Shown here in pieces: positions 8,184 through 16,411 of a stretch of DNA of 64,000 nucleotides. The stretch is from contig DASXGX010000056.1 in NCBI GenBank assembly GCA_036488815.1, forward strand, positions 15,728-79,727, in the 5' to 3' direction. The stretch comes from Roseiarcus sp036488815 (GTDB lineage: Bacteria; Pseudomonadota; Alphaproteobacteria; Rhizobiales; Beijerinckiaceae). The position numbers and the translations under genes are program-made. The stretch's first letter is position 1. Each line of letters opens with the position of its first letter. Below the pieces are notes generated by a model that worked only from the letters and a program-made list of their open reading frames with translations, was not told the origin of the DNA and did not search any database.

Positions 8184-9305
8184 ATGTCCTGGAACAATCA
8201 AGGCGGCGGCGGTCCCTGGCGCGGTTCGGGACCGGGGCCGTGGGGCCACGGTCCGATCGGCTCTCCGCCGCCCGGCGACATCGAGGAGTGGCTGCGCCGC
8301 CTCCAGGACGGCCTCAGGGGACTTGGCGGCGGCAGGGGCGGCGGCTTCTTCGGGTTCGGCTCGCGCGGTCTTCTGCTGATCGCGCTCGTCGTCGTGCTGA
8401 TCTGGTTCGCCTTCGGTTCGTTCTACACCGTCCAGCCGAACGAGGTTGGAATCAACCTTGTCTTCGGCCGCTACACCGGCAAGACGGCGGCGGGCCTCAA
8501 CACCAATTGGCCTTGGCCGATCGGCACGGTGATCAAGGTCCCCGTCTGGGATCAGCAGATCACCGAGGTCGGATACCGCAGCGTCGACAGCGTCGAAAAC
8601 TACGCGGAAAGCCAGATGCTGACGGGCGACCAGAACATCGTCAACGTGCGCTTCCGCGTGATCTGGCAGATCGACCCGGCGAACCCCGAGGACTACGTCT
8701 TCAACTTCCTCTATCCCAAGGAGACGGTGAAGGCGGTCGCCGAGAGCGTCATGCGCGAAGTGATCGGCCTGAAGACGATCGACGGCGTGCTCACCAGCGA
8801 TCGCAAGTCGATCGAGCCTGACGTGCGCGACCGCATGCAGAAGGTGCTGGAAGGCTATCACGCCGGCGTGCTGATCAAGCAGGTGCAATTGCAGTCGGTC
8901 GACGTGCCCGCCCAGGTGATCTCGGCCTATCGCGACGTCACCGCCGCCCAGCAGGATTTGCAGCGCGCCGTCAACGACGCCGACACCTACGCCAACCGGG
9001 TGGTTCCCGAGGCGGAGGGCGCGGCCTCGCGCATCCTCGCCGAAGCCAAGGCCTACCGCGAGCAGACCATTCTCCAGGCGAAGGGCCAGACGGCGCGCTA
9101 CAATCAGATTTACGCGCAGTACAAGAACGCCCCCGGCGTGACGCGCGAGCGCATCTATCTAGAAACAATGGAGCGCGTGCTCGGCGGCATGAACAAGACG
9201 ATTCTCGACGCGAGCGGGTCCGCGGCGCCGGTGCCCTATATCGCGCTCGATCCCTTGCAGCAGAAGCCGGCGGGCGCCGCCCAACCGGCCGGAGCCGCCC
9301 AATGA
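8184..9305 (+). CDS. hflK: FtsH protease activity modulator HflK
   Basis: SPFH-family membrane protein that with HflC forms a cage around the FtsH protease and controls turnover of membrane proteins. The 373-residue protein has a Gly/Pro-rich cytoplasmic N terminus (1-60, including WNNQGGGGPW), one transmembrane helix (about 61-80) and a periplasmic SPFH/Band 7 domain starting FYTVQPNEVGINLVFGRY. A coiled-coil region near residues 245-300 (AYRDVTAAQQDLQRAVNDA) precedes an Ala/Pro tail. I chose ATG 8184 because the N terminus matches HflK; the frame is open further upstream only as antisense-type GC-rich sequence. It overlaps hflC by ATGA. Confidence 0.95.
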   Translation: MSWNNQGGGGPWRGSGPGPWGHGPIGSPPPGDIEEWLRRLQDGLRGLGGGRGGGFFGFGSRGLLLIALVVVLIWFAFGSFYTVQPNEVGINLVFGRYTGKTAAGLNTNWPWPIGTVIKVPVWDQQITEVGYRSVDSVENYAESQMLTGDQNIVNVRFRVIWQIDPANPEDYVFNFLYPKETVKAVAESVMREVIGLKTIDGVLTSDRKSIEPDVRDRMQKVLEGYHAGVLIKQVQLQSVDVPAQVISAYRDVTAAQQDLQRAVNDADTYANRVVPEAEGAASRILAEAKAYREQTILQAKGQTARYNQIYAQYKNAPGVTRERIYLETMERVLGGMNKTILDASGSAAPVPYIALDPLQQKPAGAAQPAGAAQ

Positions 9306-10213
9306 AAAATCCATTCGGCAGCTTCGGGCTGCTCGCCATCGTCGTCGTCGCGATCGTCGTCGCGTCCTACACGTTTTTCGTCGTCGATCCCACGCAACAG
9401 GCGCTGGTGCTGCGCTTCGGCCAGCCGGTGCGCGATCTGATCGGCGCGCCGGGTCTCTACGCGCGCGTGCCGTTCATCGACTCGGTCGTCTATATCGACA
9501 AGCGCATTCTCGCCCTCGACAACGAGCGGCAGGAAGTGCTCGTCGCGGAAAACCAGCGGCTCGAGGTCGACGCCTTCGTGCGCTATCGGATCGCCGATCC
9601 GCTGCGCTTCTATCAGTCGGTCGGCAACATCCGTGGGGCGGACGCCCAGCTCGGCGGCATGCTCAACTCCGCCTTGCGCCGCACCTTGTCCGAGGCTTCG
9701 ATCGTCGACATCGTGCGCGACCGCCGCGACGCGCTGATGGCCGACATCCGCGATCAGGTGAGAGCCGGCGCCCAGCGCTTCGGGGTCGAGGTCGTCGATG
9801 TGCGCATCAAGCGGGCCGACCTGCCGGAGGAAAACTCCGAGGCGGTGTTCCGCAGGATGCAGGCGGAGCGCCAGCGTCTGGCCGCCTCCTTCCGGGCGCA
9901 AGGCTCGCAACAGAGCCAGCAGATCAAGGCCGACGCCGACGCGAAGGTGACCGTGACGATCGCCCAGGCCCAGCAGCAGTCCGACCAGATCCGCGGCGAG
10001 GGCGACGGCGAGCGCAACCGCATTTTCGCCGAGGCCTACGGCAAGGACCCGGAGTTCTTCGCCTTCTATCGCTCGATGCAGGCCTATGAAACGGGCCTCA
10101 AGTCCGGCACGCGCGCCGTGCTCGGGCCCCAGTCGGACTTCTTCCGCTATTTCCAGACGCCGACGCCGACGCCTTCTCCAGATTCCGCGGCTTCTCAGCC
10201 GCCAGCCAAGTGA
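9302..10213 (+). CDS. hflC: FtsH protease modulator HflC
   Basis: Partner of HflK in the periplasmic HflKC complex that modulates FtsH. It has 303 residues: an N-terminal membrane helix (about 7-27) and an SPFH domain with FVVDPTQQALVLRFGQPV and PLRFYQSVGNIRGADAQL. The helical C-terminal region carries KRADLPEENSEAVFRRMQAE and FFAFYRSMQAYE, both typical of HflC. Its ATG overlaps the hflK stop, so the two subunits are translationally coupled. Confidence 0.95.
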   Translation: MKNPFGSFGLLAIVVVAIVVASYTFFVVDPTQQALVLRFGQPVRDLIGAPGLYARVPFIDSVVYIDKRILALDNERQEVLVAENQRLEVDAFVRYRIADPLRFYQSVGNIRGADAQLGGMLNSALRRTLSEASIVDIVRDRRDALMADIRDQVRAGAQRFGVEVVDVRIKRADLPEENSEAVFRRMQAERQRLAASFRAQGSQQSQQIKADADAKVTVTIAQAQQQSDQIRGEGDGERNRIFAEAYGKDPEFFAFYRSMQAYETGLKSGTRAVLGPQSDFFRYFQTPTPTPSPDSAASQPPAK

Positions 10214-10214
10214 C

Positions 10215-10409
10215 ATGCGAGATTTCTGCGCCGCCATCGGCCTCGTCTTCGCGATCGAGGGACTGCTTCTCGCCGGCTTCACCGAGTCCATGCGCAAGCG
10301 CATGGCGGAAGTCGCGCGCCAGACCCCCGAGCGCCTTCGCCGCATCGGCATCGCAGCGGCGATGGTCGGCGTGGCGATCGTTTGGGCCGCGCGCAGCCAG
10401 CTTTCGTAG
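10215..10409 (+). CDS. DUF2065 small membrane protein
   Basis: Protein of 64 residues with two hydrophobic segments (about 5-22 and 45-62) linked by a basic stretch (RKRMAEVARQTPERLRRIG). This is the form of the DUF2065 family, small inner-membrane proteins that often sit after hflC. Its start is two bases after the hflC stop, so it belongs to the same operon. No biochemical role is established; a link to HflKC/FtsH or DegP is inferred from conserved neighbourhood. Confidence 0.85.
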   Translation: MRDFCAAIGLVFAIEGLLLAGFTESMRKRMAEVARQTPERLRRIGIAAAMVGVAIVWAARSQLS

Positions 10410-10600
10410 AGCGCGCGGCTAAAAAGCGGCAGCCGGTTTTTCGCCAAAAGCGCGCCGCAATTGGCGAATCTAGACCCTGCGGCGGCTTTATCAAATCGCT
10501 GCACGGCCCAGAGCGCCATTTTCGCCGCGTAACGGACATGATTCGCGGTCAGAGTGCATAAAATCGCTGCCTAAGGCCGTAAATTAGGAGAGAAGACCTC

Positions 10601-12103
10601 ATGCGACCGAAACACGCTGAAGCCGGCAGCCGTTCCCGCGGCATCACACACGCAGCCCTCGCCTTGGCCCTCGCTGCAGCCGCGCTCGCCGCGCCGGCCC
10701 CGCTTCTCGGCGCTTCGCCGGCTTTTGCACAGGCCAAGCCTACCAACCTCGCCGATCTCGTGGACGGCGTCGCCGACGCGGTGGTCAACATTTCCGCTAC
10801 GCAGACCGTTGAGGATAAGACGCCGGAGGGCATGCCCGACCTGCCCAAGGGCACGCCCTTCGACGACATGTTCGAGCAGTTCTTCAAGAACCACGGCTTG
10901 AACAACGGCGCGCCGCATCCCCACAAGATGTCGTCGCTCGGCTCTGGATTCGTGATCGATCCGAGCGGCATCGTCATCACCAACAACCACGTCGTCGGCG
11001 ACGCCAACGACGTCGTCGTCATCTTCACCGATGGGCGCAAACTGAAGGCGACCATCGTCGGCAAGGATCCCAAGGTCGACGTCGCGGTGCTCAAGGTCGA
11101 GAGCGACAAGCCGTTCAAGACGGTCAAATTCGGCGACAGCGACAAGATGCGCGTCGGCGACGGCGTGATGGCGGTCGGCAACCCGTTCGGCCTCGGCGAG
11201 ACGGTGACCGCCGGCATCATCTCGGCGCGCAACCGCAACATCGATAGCGGACCCTACGACGACTTCCTGCAGACCGACGCGTCGATCAACAAGGGCAATT
11301 CCGGCGGCCCGCTCTTCAATCTGCAGGGCGAGGTGATCGGCATCAACACCGCGATCCTGTCCCCGTCGGGCGGTTCGATCGGCATCGGCTTCGCCACGCC
11401 CTCGTCCTCGGTCGAGCCGGTGATCGACCAGCTTGAGAAATATCACGAGACGCGCCGCGGCTGGCTCGGCGTGCGCATCCAGCCGGTCGACGACGCGATC
11501 GCCGACAGCCTCGGGCTTGGCAAGGCGCGCGGCGCGCTGGTCGCCGGGGTCGACGACCACGGGCCGGCGAAGCCGGCCGGCATCGTGGCGGGCGACGTGA
11601 TCGTCAAGTTCGACGGCAAGGACGTCAAGGAATCGCGCGACCTGCCGCGCATGGTGGCGGGGCTCGCCGTCGGCAAGGAGGTGCCGGTCGTCGTCGTCCG
11701 CAACGGGCAGGAGATCACAAAGACGGTGACGCTCGGCCGCCTGGAGGACGGCGAAAAGGCGATGGCCAAGGCGGACGATACGAGCGGCGATCAGACCCCG
11801 CCGGTCACGAGCGCGCTCGGCCTTCAGCTCTCGCCGATCAACGAGGAAGCGCGCAAGTCGTTCAAGATCAAGGACGGCGTCAAGGGCGTCGTCATCTCCA
11901 GCGTCGAGCCGAACTCGGCGGCCGCGGACAAGGGTCTGCGCCCGGGCGACGTGATCGAGGAGATCAATCAGCAGGCGGTCGAGAATCCCGCCGACGTCAG
12001 CAAGTCGATCGCCGCGCTCAAGAACGCGGGCAAGAAGTCGGCGCTGCTGCTCGTCTCGAACGGCTCCGGCGACGTGCGGTTCGTCGCGCTCGCGCTGAAC
12101 TGA
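10601..12103 (+). CDS. degP: Periplasmic Do-like serine protease (DegP/MucD type)
   Basis: Periplasmic heat-shock protease and chaperone that degrades misfolded envelope proteins. The 500-residue precursor has a long signal peptide (about 1-43). It has a trypsin-like domain with a complete triad: His130 in TNNHVVGD, Asp160 in DPKVDVAVLK and Ser234 in NKGNSGGPLFN. Two PDZ domains follow (about 284-375 and 400-490; the second starts after a linker with GDQTPPVTSALGLQLSP). ATG 10601 follows AGGAGAG. A 190-base gap from DUF2065 suggests its own promoter, though its placement after hflKC fits a shared role in envelope quality control. Confidence 0.95.
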   Translation: MRPKHAEAGSRSRGITHAALALALAAAALAAPAPLLGASPAFAQAKPTNLADLVDGVADAVVNISATQTVEDKTPEGMPDLPKGTPFDDMFEQFFKNHGLNNGAPHPHKMSSLGSGFVIDPSGIVITNNHVVGDANDVVVIFTDGRKLKATIVGKDPKVDVAVLKVESDKPFKTVKFGDSDKMRVGDGVMAVGNPFGLGETVTAGIISARNRNIDSGPYDDFLQTDASINKGNSGGPLFNLQGEVIGINTAILSPSGGSIGIGFATPSSSVEPVIDQLEKYHETRRGWLGVRIQPVDDAIADSLGLGKARGALVAGVDDHGPAKPAGIVAGDVIVKFDGKDVKESRDLPRMVAGLAVGKEVPVVVVRNGQEITKTVTLGRLEDGEKAMAKADDTSGDQTPPVTSALGLQLSPINEEARKSFKIKDGVKGVVISSVEPNSAAADKGLRPGDVIEEINQQAVENPADVSKSIAALKNAGKKSALLLVSNGSGDVRFVALALN

Positions 12104-12107
12104 CGAC

Positions 12108-12127
12108 GGGCGCGAACTGCCGCGCCC
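12108..12127 (+). terminator. Probable terminator after degP
   Basis: GGGCGCG-AACTGC-CGCGCCC forms a 7-base-pair GC stem 4 bases after the degP stop, followed by GACTTTGTG. A second, looser inverted repeat (about 12144-12178, GCGCCCGC/GCGGGCGC) lies just beyond. The T-tail is poor, so termination strength is uncertain. Confidence 0.45.
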
Positions 12128-12239
12128 GACTTTGTGATGACGCGCGCGCCCGCTTGAGCTCAGCCTTGCGGGCGCGTCGTGTTGTCGCCGCATTCGGCGC
12201 CTACCGCTCCACTCCATAATTTTGATGGAGCGGGGTGTA

Positions 12240-13028
12240 ATGAAGCGGGTCGAAGGCCTGTTCGCCTTCTTGCTGTCGCTGCTGGCCGCGTTGGCGCCGG
12301 CGCAAGCGGCAGCCGCTCCGATCCCCGTTGCGTCGCCCGAGACCGTCTTTCTCGACGTCGCGCGCCAGATCGGCGGCTCCGCCGTCGTCGCCGAAATCGT
12401 CAAGCCTTCCGAGCGGCCCGCACAGCCGCCGCAAATCCTCATCACTGAAGGTGACGCCTCGGATCGTTGGGTGTCGAGCGCGCGCGAACGCCTGCGTGCG
12501 AGCGCGGTCGTCGCCGCGCGCAAGGTCGCGCCCGACTTGGCCGGCGACGGACCGAGCTGGTACGATCTCTCCGCGATGGGCGCCCTTGGCGGGGCGATCG
12601 CCGCCGAGATCGCGCGCGCCGCGCCGGACCAAGCCTCCGGCGTCACGTCGAGGCGCGACGCTTTCCTCATAGCGCTCGCGGAACTGAAGCTTAAATCCAA
12701 GCAAATCGTCGACGGCTACGGCGGGACCTCGGTGCTGCTGACCGACGCCCGCTTCGAGCCGTTCTGCCGCTCGCTCGGATTGAAGGTGGTCACGATTCCC
12801 CCGCAGGGCGAGGCGGCCAAGTCCGCAATCGCCGCCCGCGAAGGCATCGTCCTCATCTACAACGCCGACGATCGGAAGGGCCTGGACGCGCTGAAGGCGG
12901 TCGCCGAGGACAGCGGCCTGCCGCTCGTCGGGCTCCGTCTCACGCTTCCCTCCGCCCTCAGCTACCAGCAGTGGATCGGCCGGGAGATCAATCTGGTGCG
13001 CGGCGCCTTGAACGAGGCGGCGCCGTGA
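12240..13028 (+). CDS. Secreted ZnuA/TroA-like protein lacking histidines, next to a NicO system
   Basis: Exported protein of 262 residues with a signal peptide (about 1-26, ending AQAAAA). The layout resembles a metal-cluster solute-binding protein: a first half with PETVFLDVARQIGG and later SWYDLSAM, and a helical backbone. A second half has GGTSVLLTDARFEPFCRSLGLK and IVLIYNADDRKGL. The translated sequence contains no histidine, whereas metal-binding ZnuA/TroA proteins use two or three. The family assignment is therefore tentative. It overlaps the DUF1007 gene (GTGA), which overlaps the NicO gene, so the three should act together. ATG 12240 was chosen over TTG 12222 or ATG 12225 because GGAGCGGGG lies upstream of it. 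Confidence 0.6.
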   Translation: MKRVEGLFAFLLSLLAALAPAQAAAAPIPVASPETVFLDVARQIGGSAVVAEIVKPSERPAQPPQILITEGDASDRWVSSARERLRASAVVAARKVAPDLAGDGPSWYDLSAMGALGGAIAAEIARAAPDQASGVTSRRDAFLIALAELKLKSKQIVDGYGGTSVLLTDARFEPFCRSLGLKVVTIPPQGEAAKSAIAAREGIVLIYNADDRKGLDALKAVAEDSGLPLVGLRLTLPSALSYQQWIGREINLVRGALNEAAP

Positions 13029-13705
13029 GCCTTTCGCGTTCCTTCTCTCTCCTCGCGTTCCTCCTCTCGGTCGTCGTGGCCGCCGGCCGCGCCGAAGCCC
13101 ATCCGCATATCCTCGTCGACGCGCATGTGAAGCTCATCTTCGATCAGCGCGGGCAGCTTACCGCGGTCGCCAACGCCTGGGATTTCGATGAGGCGTTCTC
13201 CGCTTATGCAATCCAGGGCTACGACAGCAAAGGCGACGGCAAGCCGACGCGGAAGGATTTGCAGCCGCTCGCCCAGATCAACATGGACGCCCTCAAAGAG
13301 TATCACTTCTTCACGACCGTCACCGCCGACGGAACCACAGCGGCGCTCGGCGCGCCCACCGATTACTGGGACGAGTTCACCAACGAGAAGATGACGCTGC
13401 ACTTCACCATTCCCTTGAAGCAGCCTCTGCCGGTGGATGGGCGCAACGTCTCGGTCGACGTTTACGACGACGAGTATTTCGCGGCGGTGAGTTTTCCCAA
13501 GGACCAGCCGAGCGCATTTCCCTCCGAGCCGCAGGCCTGCCGCGACATCCTGCAGCGGCCGCAGCCGCTCGACAGTGCGACCGCCCAGCAACTCGCGAAG
13601 ATCCCGGTCACCCAGCATGAGCTGCCGGCCGGCCTCCACGCCGTGACAAACAAGCTCGTCAATGCGATCGTGATGCATTGCGGGCGAGCCGACGAGACGA
13701 AATGA
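13025..13705 (+). CDS. DUF1007 family periplasmic protein of a NicO metal-transport unit
   Basis: Exported protein of 226 residues. The signal peptide (about 1-23, ending GRAEA) is followed at once by HPHILVDAHVKLIF, the His-rich N terminus typical of DUF1007. The family is repeatedly encoded beside nickel/cobalt transporters of the NicO/RcnA type, and it is taken to bind or pass on metal in the periplasm; the function is not proven. Four Cys/His positions near the C terminus (ACRDIL, VMHCGR) may add ligands. The GTG start overlaps the previous stop, and its own stop overlaps the transporter start. Confidence 0.82.
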   Translation: MSLSRSFSLLAFLLSVVVAAGRAEAHPHILVDAHVKLIFDQRGQLTAVANAWDFDEAFSAYAIQGYDSKGDGKPTRKDLQPLAQINMDALKEYHFFTTVTADGTTAALGAPTDYWDEFTNEKMTLHFTIPLKQPLPVDGRNVSVDVYDDEYFAAVSFPKDQPSAFPSEPQACRDILQRPQPLDSATAQQLAKIPVTQHELPAGLHAVTNKLVNAIVMHCGRADETK

Positions 13706-14781
13706 CCAGGGTTTTCGCGCGATCCGCCATTTGCTTCTGCGCTCTCGTCGCATCGAGCGGCGCCTTCGCGGGGATGGGCGGACCTTTCGGCAATGCGCCG
13801 CCCGAAGAGGGCTACGGCCTGCTCGTCTATTTCCCTGACATTATCGGCCCCTTCGTCTCGGCGCAGATCGCCTTTCAGCGTGAGCTGACCGCCGCGACGC
13901 ATGCGGTCGCGAACGATCCGAGGGCGCTCATCGGGCTGCTGGCGCTCTCCTTCGCCTACGGCGCGCTGCACGCCGCCGGGCCGGGACACGGCAAGGCGGT
14001 GGTCTCCTCATACGTGATGGCGACCCGGCAAACCCTGCGCAACGGCCTACTGCTCGCCTTCGCCGCATCGACGGCGCAGGCCTTGTGCGCCATCGCCTTG
14101 GCGGTGGTCGCCTCGCGCCTGTTCCACCTCACCAGCGTCATGATCGCCAACGCGACCTTCAAGCTCGAAATCGTGGCCGACGTCGCGGTGCTCCTGCTCG
14201 GCGCGCGGTTGGTCTGGAGCAAGATCCTGCGGCCGCTGCTGCGACGTCTGACTACGCCGCCGCCGGCGCCGGCGGAGGCTTTGTTCGCCGGGCCGATGGC
14301 GTCGCAACCGATGACGATGCCGGTCGTGAGCCGGTTCGCCGCCGTCGGCCTCGACGCCGGCGCCGCCTCGCCGGCTTGCGATGCGGCGGACGCCGATTGC
14401 GAATGCGGGGGCTTTCACATCCCCGACGCCAAATTCGCGAGCGGCCTCGATTGGCGAAAGGCGTGGATGGTCGTCACGACGACGGGCCTGAGGCCCTGCA
14501 GCGGCGCGCTGATCGTGCTCGCCTTCGCCATCTCGCAGCATGTGCTCGTTGCCGGGATCGCCGCGACGATCGCGATGGGGTTCGGCACCTTCCTGACCGT
14601 CGCCGCCTTCGCGGCGATTGCGGCCTCCTCGCGCGCGGGGATTTGGGGCGCGGGGTCGGCCTCTCTGGCTCGGGCGCGGTTCATTCGGTGCTGTGAAGCG
14701 GGCGGAGCACTGCTCGTCTTCGCCTTCGGCCTCGCGCTGTTGGCGGGGCACATTCTTCTCGACGCCGGCTGGTCGCCTTAA
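13702..14781 (+). CDS. NicO-family nickel/cobalt transporter
   Basis: Inner-membrane metal transporter of 359 residues with six or seven hydrophobic segments. The diagnostic motifs are GALHAAGPGHGKA (about residues 88-99; His90 and His96 are expected metal-path residues) and GLRPCSGALIVL in the C-terminal half. A soluble loop of about 60 residues in the middle ends in a Cys/Asp/His-rich stretch (CDAADADCECGGFH), a likely metal-binding segment. RcnA-type members export Ni and Co, other NicO members import; direction cannot be told here. Translation is coupled to DUF1007 through ATGA. Confidence 0.87.
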   Translation: MTRVFARSAICFCALVASSGAFAGMGGPFGNAPPEEGYGLLVYFPDIIGPFVSAQIAFQRELTAATHAVANDPRALIGLLALSFAYGALHAAGPGHGKAVVSSYVMATRQTLRNGLLLAFAASTAQALCAIALAVVASRLFHLTSVMIANATFKLEIVADVAVLLLGARLVWSKILRPLLRRLTTPPPAPAEALFAGPMASQPMTMPVVSRFAAVGLDAGAASPACDAADADCECGGFHIPDAKFASGLDWRKAWMVVTTTGLRPCSGALIVLAFAISQHVLVAGIAATIAMGFGTFLTVAAFAAIAASSRAGIWGAGSASLARARFIRCCEAGGALLVFAFGLALLAGHILLDAGWSP

Positions 14782-14795
14782 AGGCGTTCCCCTGC

Positions 14796-14891
14796 GTCAT
14801 GCTCGCGAACGCGGGCATCCAGCGAGCCGCCCGCCAGCCTTTATCGCGCTTGCGTCCTGGCCCCCTGGATGCCCGCGTTCGCGGGCATGAC
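14796..14891. repeat. Repeat R1 copy 1: 96-base element with 27-base inverted ends
   Basis: The left end GTCATGCTCGCGAACGCGGG (continuing CATCCAG) is the reverse complement of the right end, with one mismatch in 27. Each end is itself a small palindrome (CCCGCGAACGCGGG). The core between them includes GCCAGCCTTTATCGCGCTTG. Another copy with a similar core in reverse is at 16281-16374; further copies are at 21866 and 33314. It lies between nicO and the 3' end of proA, where it may also serve as a two-way terminator. Confidence 0.85.
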
Positions 14892-14912
14892 AAGGCGAAG
14901 CGTGCGGCGGGC

Positions 14913-16205
14913 TCAGGCCCGCAACTGCCCGTCGCCGCGCACCCTGTACTTGAACGTGCAGAGCTGCTCGACGCCGACCGGGCCGCGGGCGTGCATTCGC
15001 CCTGTCGCGATGCCGATTTCTGCGCCGAAGCCAAACTCGCCGCCATCGGCGAATTGGGTCGAAGCGTTGTGCAGCACGATCGCCGAGTCGACTTCGCTGA
15101 GAAAACGTTCGGCGGTCGCCGCATCCTCGGTGAGGATGCAATCGGTGTGGTGCGAACCGTAGGTCTCGATATGCGCCATCGCGCCGTCGACGCCGTCGAC
15201 GACCTTCGCCGCGATGATCGCGTCGAGATATTCGGTGCGCCAGTCTTCTTCACTCGCTGCAGTGACGGCCGGGTCGGCCGCTTGCGCCGCCTCGTCGCCG
15301 CGCACCGCGCAGCCCGCGGCGAGCAGCGCCTTGACGAGCGGGGCGAGCATCGTCGGCGCGGCGGCGCGGTCGACCAGCAGGGTCTCGGCGGCGCCGCAGA
15401 TGCCGGTGCGCCGCATCTTCGAATTGACGACGATTCCGATCGCTTTGTCGAGGTTCGCCGCGCGATCGACGTAGATGTGCACGAGCCCCTCGAGATGCGC
15501 GAAGACGGGCACCCGCGCCTCGCGCTGCACGCGCTCGACGAGGCTCTTGCCGCCGCGCGGCACGATGACGTCGAGCGTTCCCCCGAGGCCCTCGAGCATT
15601 TCGCCGACGGCCTCACGCGCGACGGAGGGCGCGCGGGAGATCGCCGCCTCCGGCAGACCGGCTTCGCGAAGGCCGGCGACGAGGCAGGCATGGATCGCGG
15701 AGGAGGAGTGGAAACTGTCCGAGCCGCCGCGCAGCACCACCGCATTGCCGCTCTTGAGGCAGAGCGCGCCGGCGTCGGCGGTGACGTTCGGGCGGCTCTC
15801 GTAGATCACGCCGACGACGCCGAGCGGCGTCGCGACGCGCTCGATCGTGAGCCCGTTCGGCCGCGTGAAAGTAGCGAGCACGCGCCCGACCGGGTCGGGC
15901 AGTGCAGCGACCTCCTCGATGCCGCGCGCAATGGCCTCGATGCGGGCGGGGTCGAGGGCGAGACGGTCGAGGAAAGCGTCGGCGACGCCCCTGGCGCGCG
16001 CCTCCGCGAGGTCGCGCGCATTGGCGTCGAGCACCTCGGCCGATCGCTCGCGGAGCGCTCGCGCGGCGGCGATGAGGGCGCGCGTCTTGGTCTCGGCCGG
16101 CGCGTTGGCGAGTTGACGGGCGGCGGCGCGCGCTTCGGCGCCGATCGTCCGCATCGCGGCGCGCACGTCCTGCGCGATATCGCCTGAAGTGATGGCTTTG
16201 GTCAT
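14913..16205 (-). CDS. proA: Gamma-glutamyl phosphate reductase
   Basis: Second enzyme of proline synthesis; NADPH-dependent reduction of gamma-glutamyl phosphate to glutamate semialdehyde. The 430-residue protein has the family motifs ATPLGVVGVIYESRPNVT (about 126-143) and the catalytic Cys270 in MRRTGICGAAE, plus RMHARGPVGVEQLCTFKY near the end. The start MTKAIT at 16205 is preferred over an ATG 39 bases upstream because homologues begin near here. proB is not adjacent but 32 kb away, so the two steps are not in one operon. Confidence 0.95.
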   Translation of the reverse strand: MTKAITSGDIAQDVRAAMRTIGAEARAAARQLANAPAETKTRALIAAARALRERSAEVLDANARDLAEARARGVADAFLDRLALDPARIEAIARGIEEVAALPDPVGRVLATFTRPNGLTIERVATPLGVVGVIYESRPNVTADAGALCLKSGNAVVLRGGSDSFHSSSAIHACLVAGLREAGLPEAAISRAPSVAREAVGEMLEGLGGTLDVIVPRGGKSLVERVQREARVPVFAHLEGLVHIYVDRAANLDKAIGIVVNSKMRRTGICGAAETLLVDRAAAPTMLAPLVKALLAAGCAVRGDEAAQAADPAVTAASEEDWRTEYLDAIIAAKVVDGVDGAMAHIETYGSHHTDCILTEDAATAERFLSEVDSAIVLHNASTQFADGGEFGFGAEIGIATGRMHARGPVGVEQLCTFKYRVRGDGQLRA

Positions 16206-16280
16206 GACGGTCGTCTGCTCGATCCTGGGCCGCCCCCATAGCACGAGGCCGCCCGCAGGCTCAATCTGGCCTTCCGAGCC

Positions 16281-16374
16281 CTGTCAGGGCCGCGAAGGCG
16301 GGCACCCAGAGGGCAGGGGCGCAAGCGCGAAAAAGGCTGGCGGCTTGCTGGATGCCCGCTTTCGCGGGCACGAC
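16281..16374. repeat. Repeat R1 copy 2, inverted core relative to copy 1
   Basis: The ends are CTGTCAGGGCCGCGAAGGCG (continuing GGCACCCAG) and CTGGATGCCCGCTTTCGCGG (continuing GCACGAC). The core GCAAGCGCGAAAAAGGCTGG is the reverse complement of the core of the 14796 copy, so the two elements are the same family in opposite orientation. It separates proA from lysC. Confidence 0.8.
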
Positions 16375-16411
16375 ACTCTCGGGGCGTGCCTCCCCGTTGT
16401 CCGCGCCCGGC

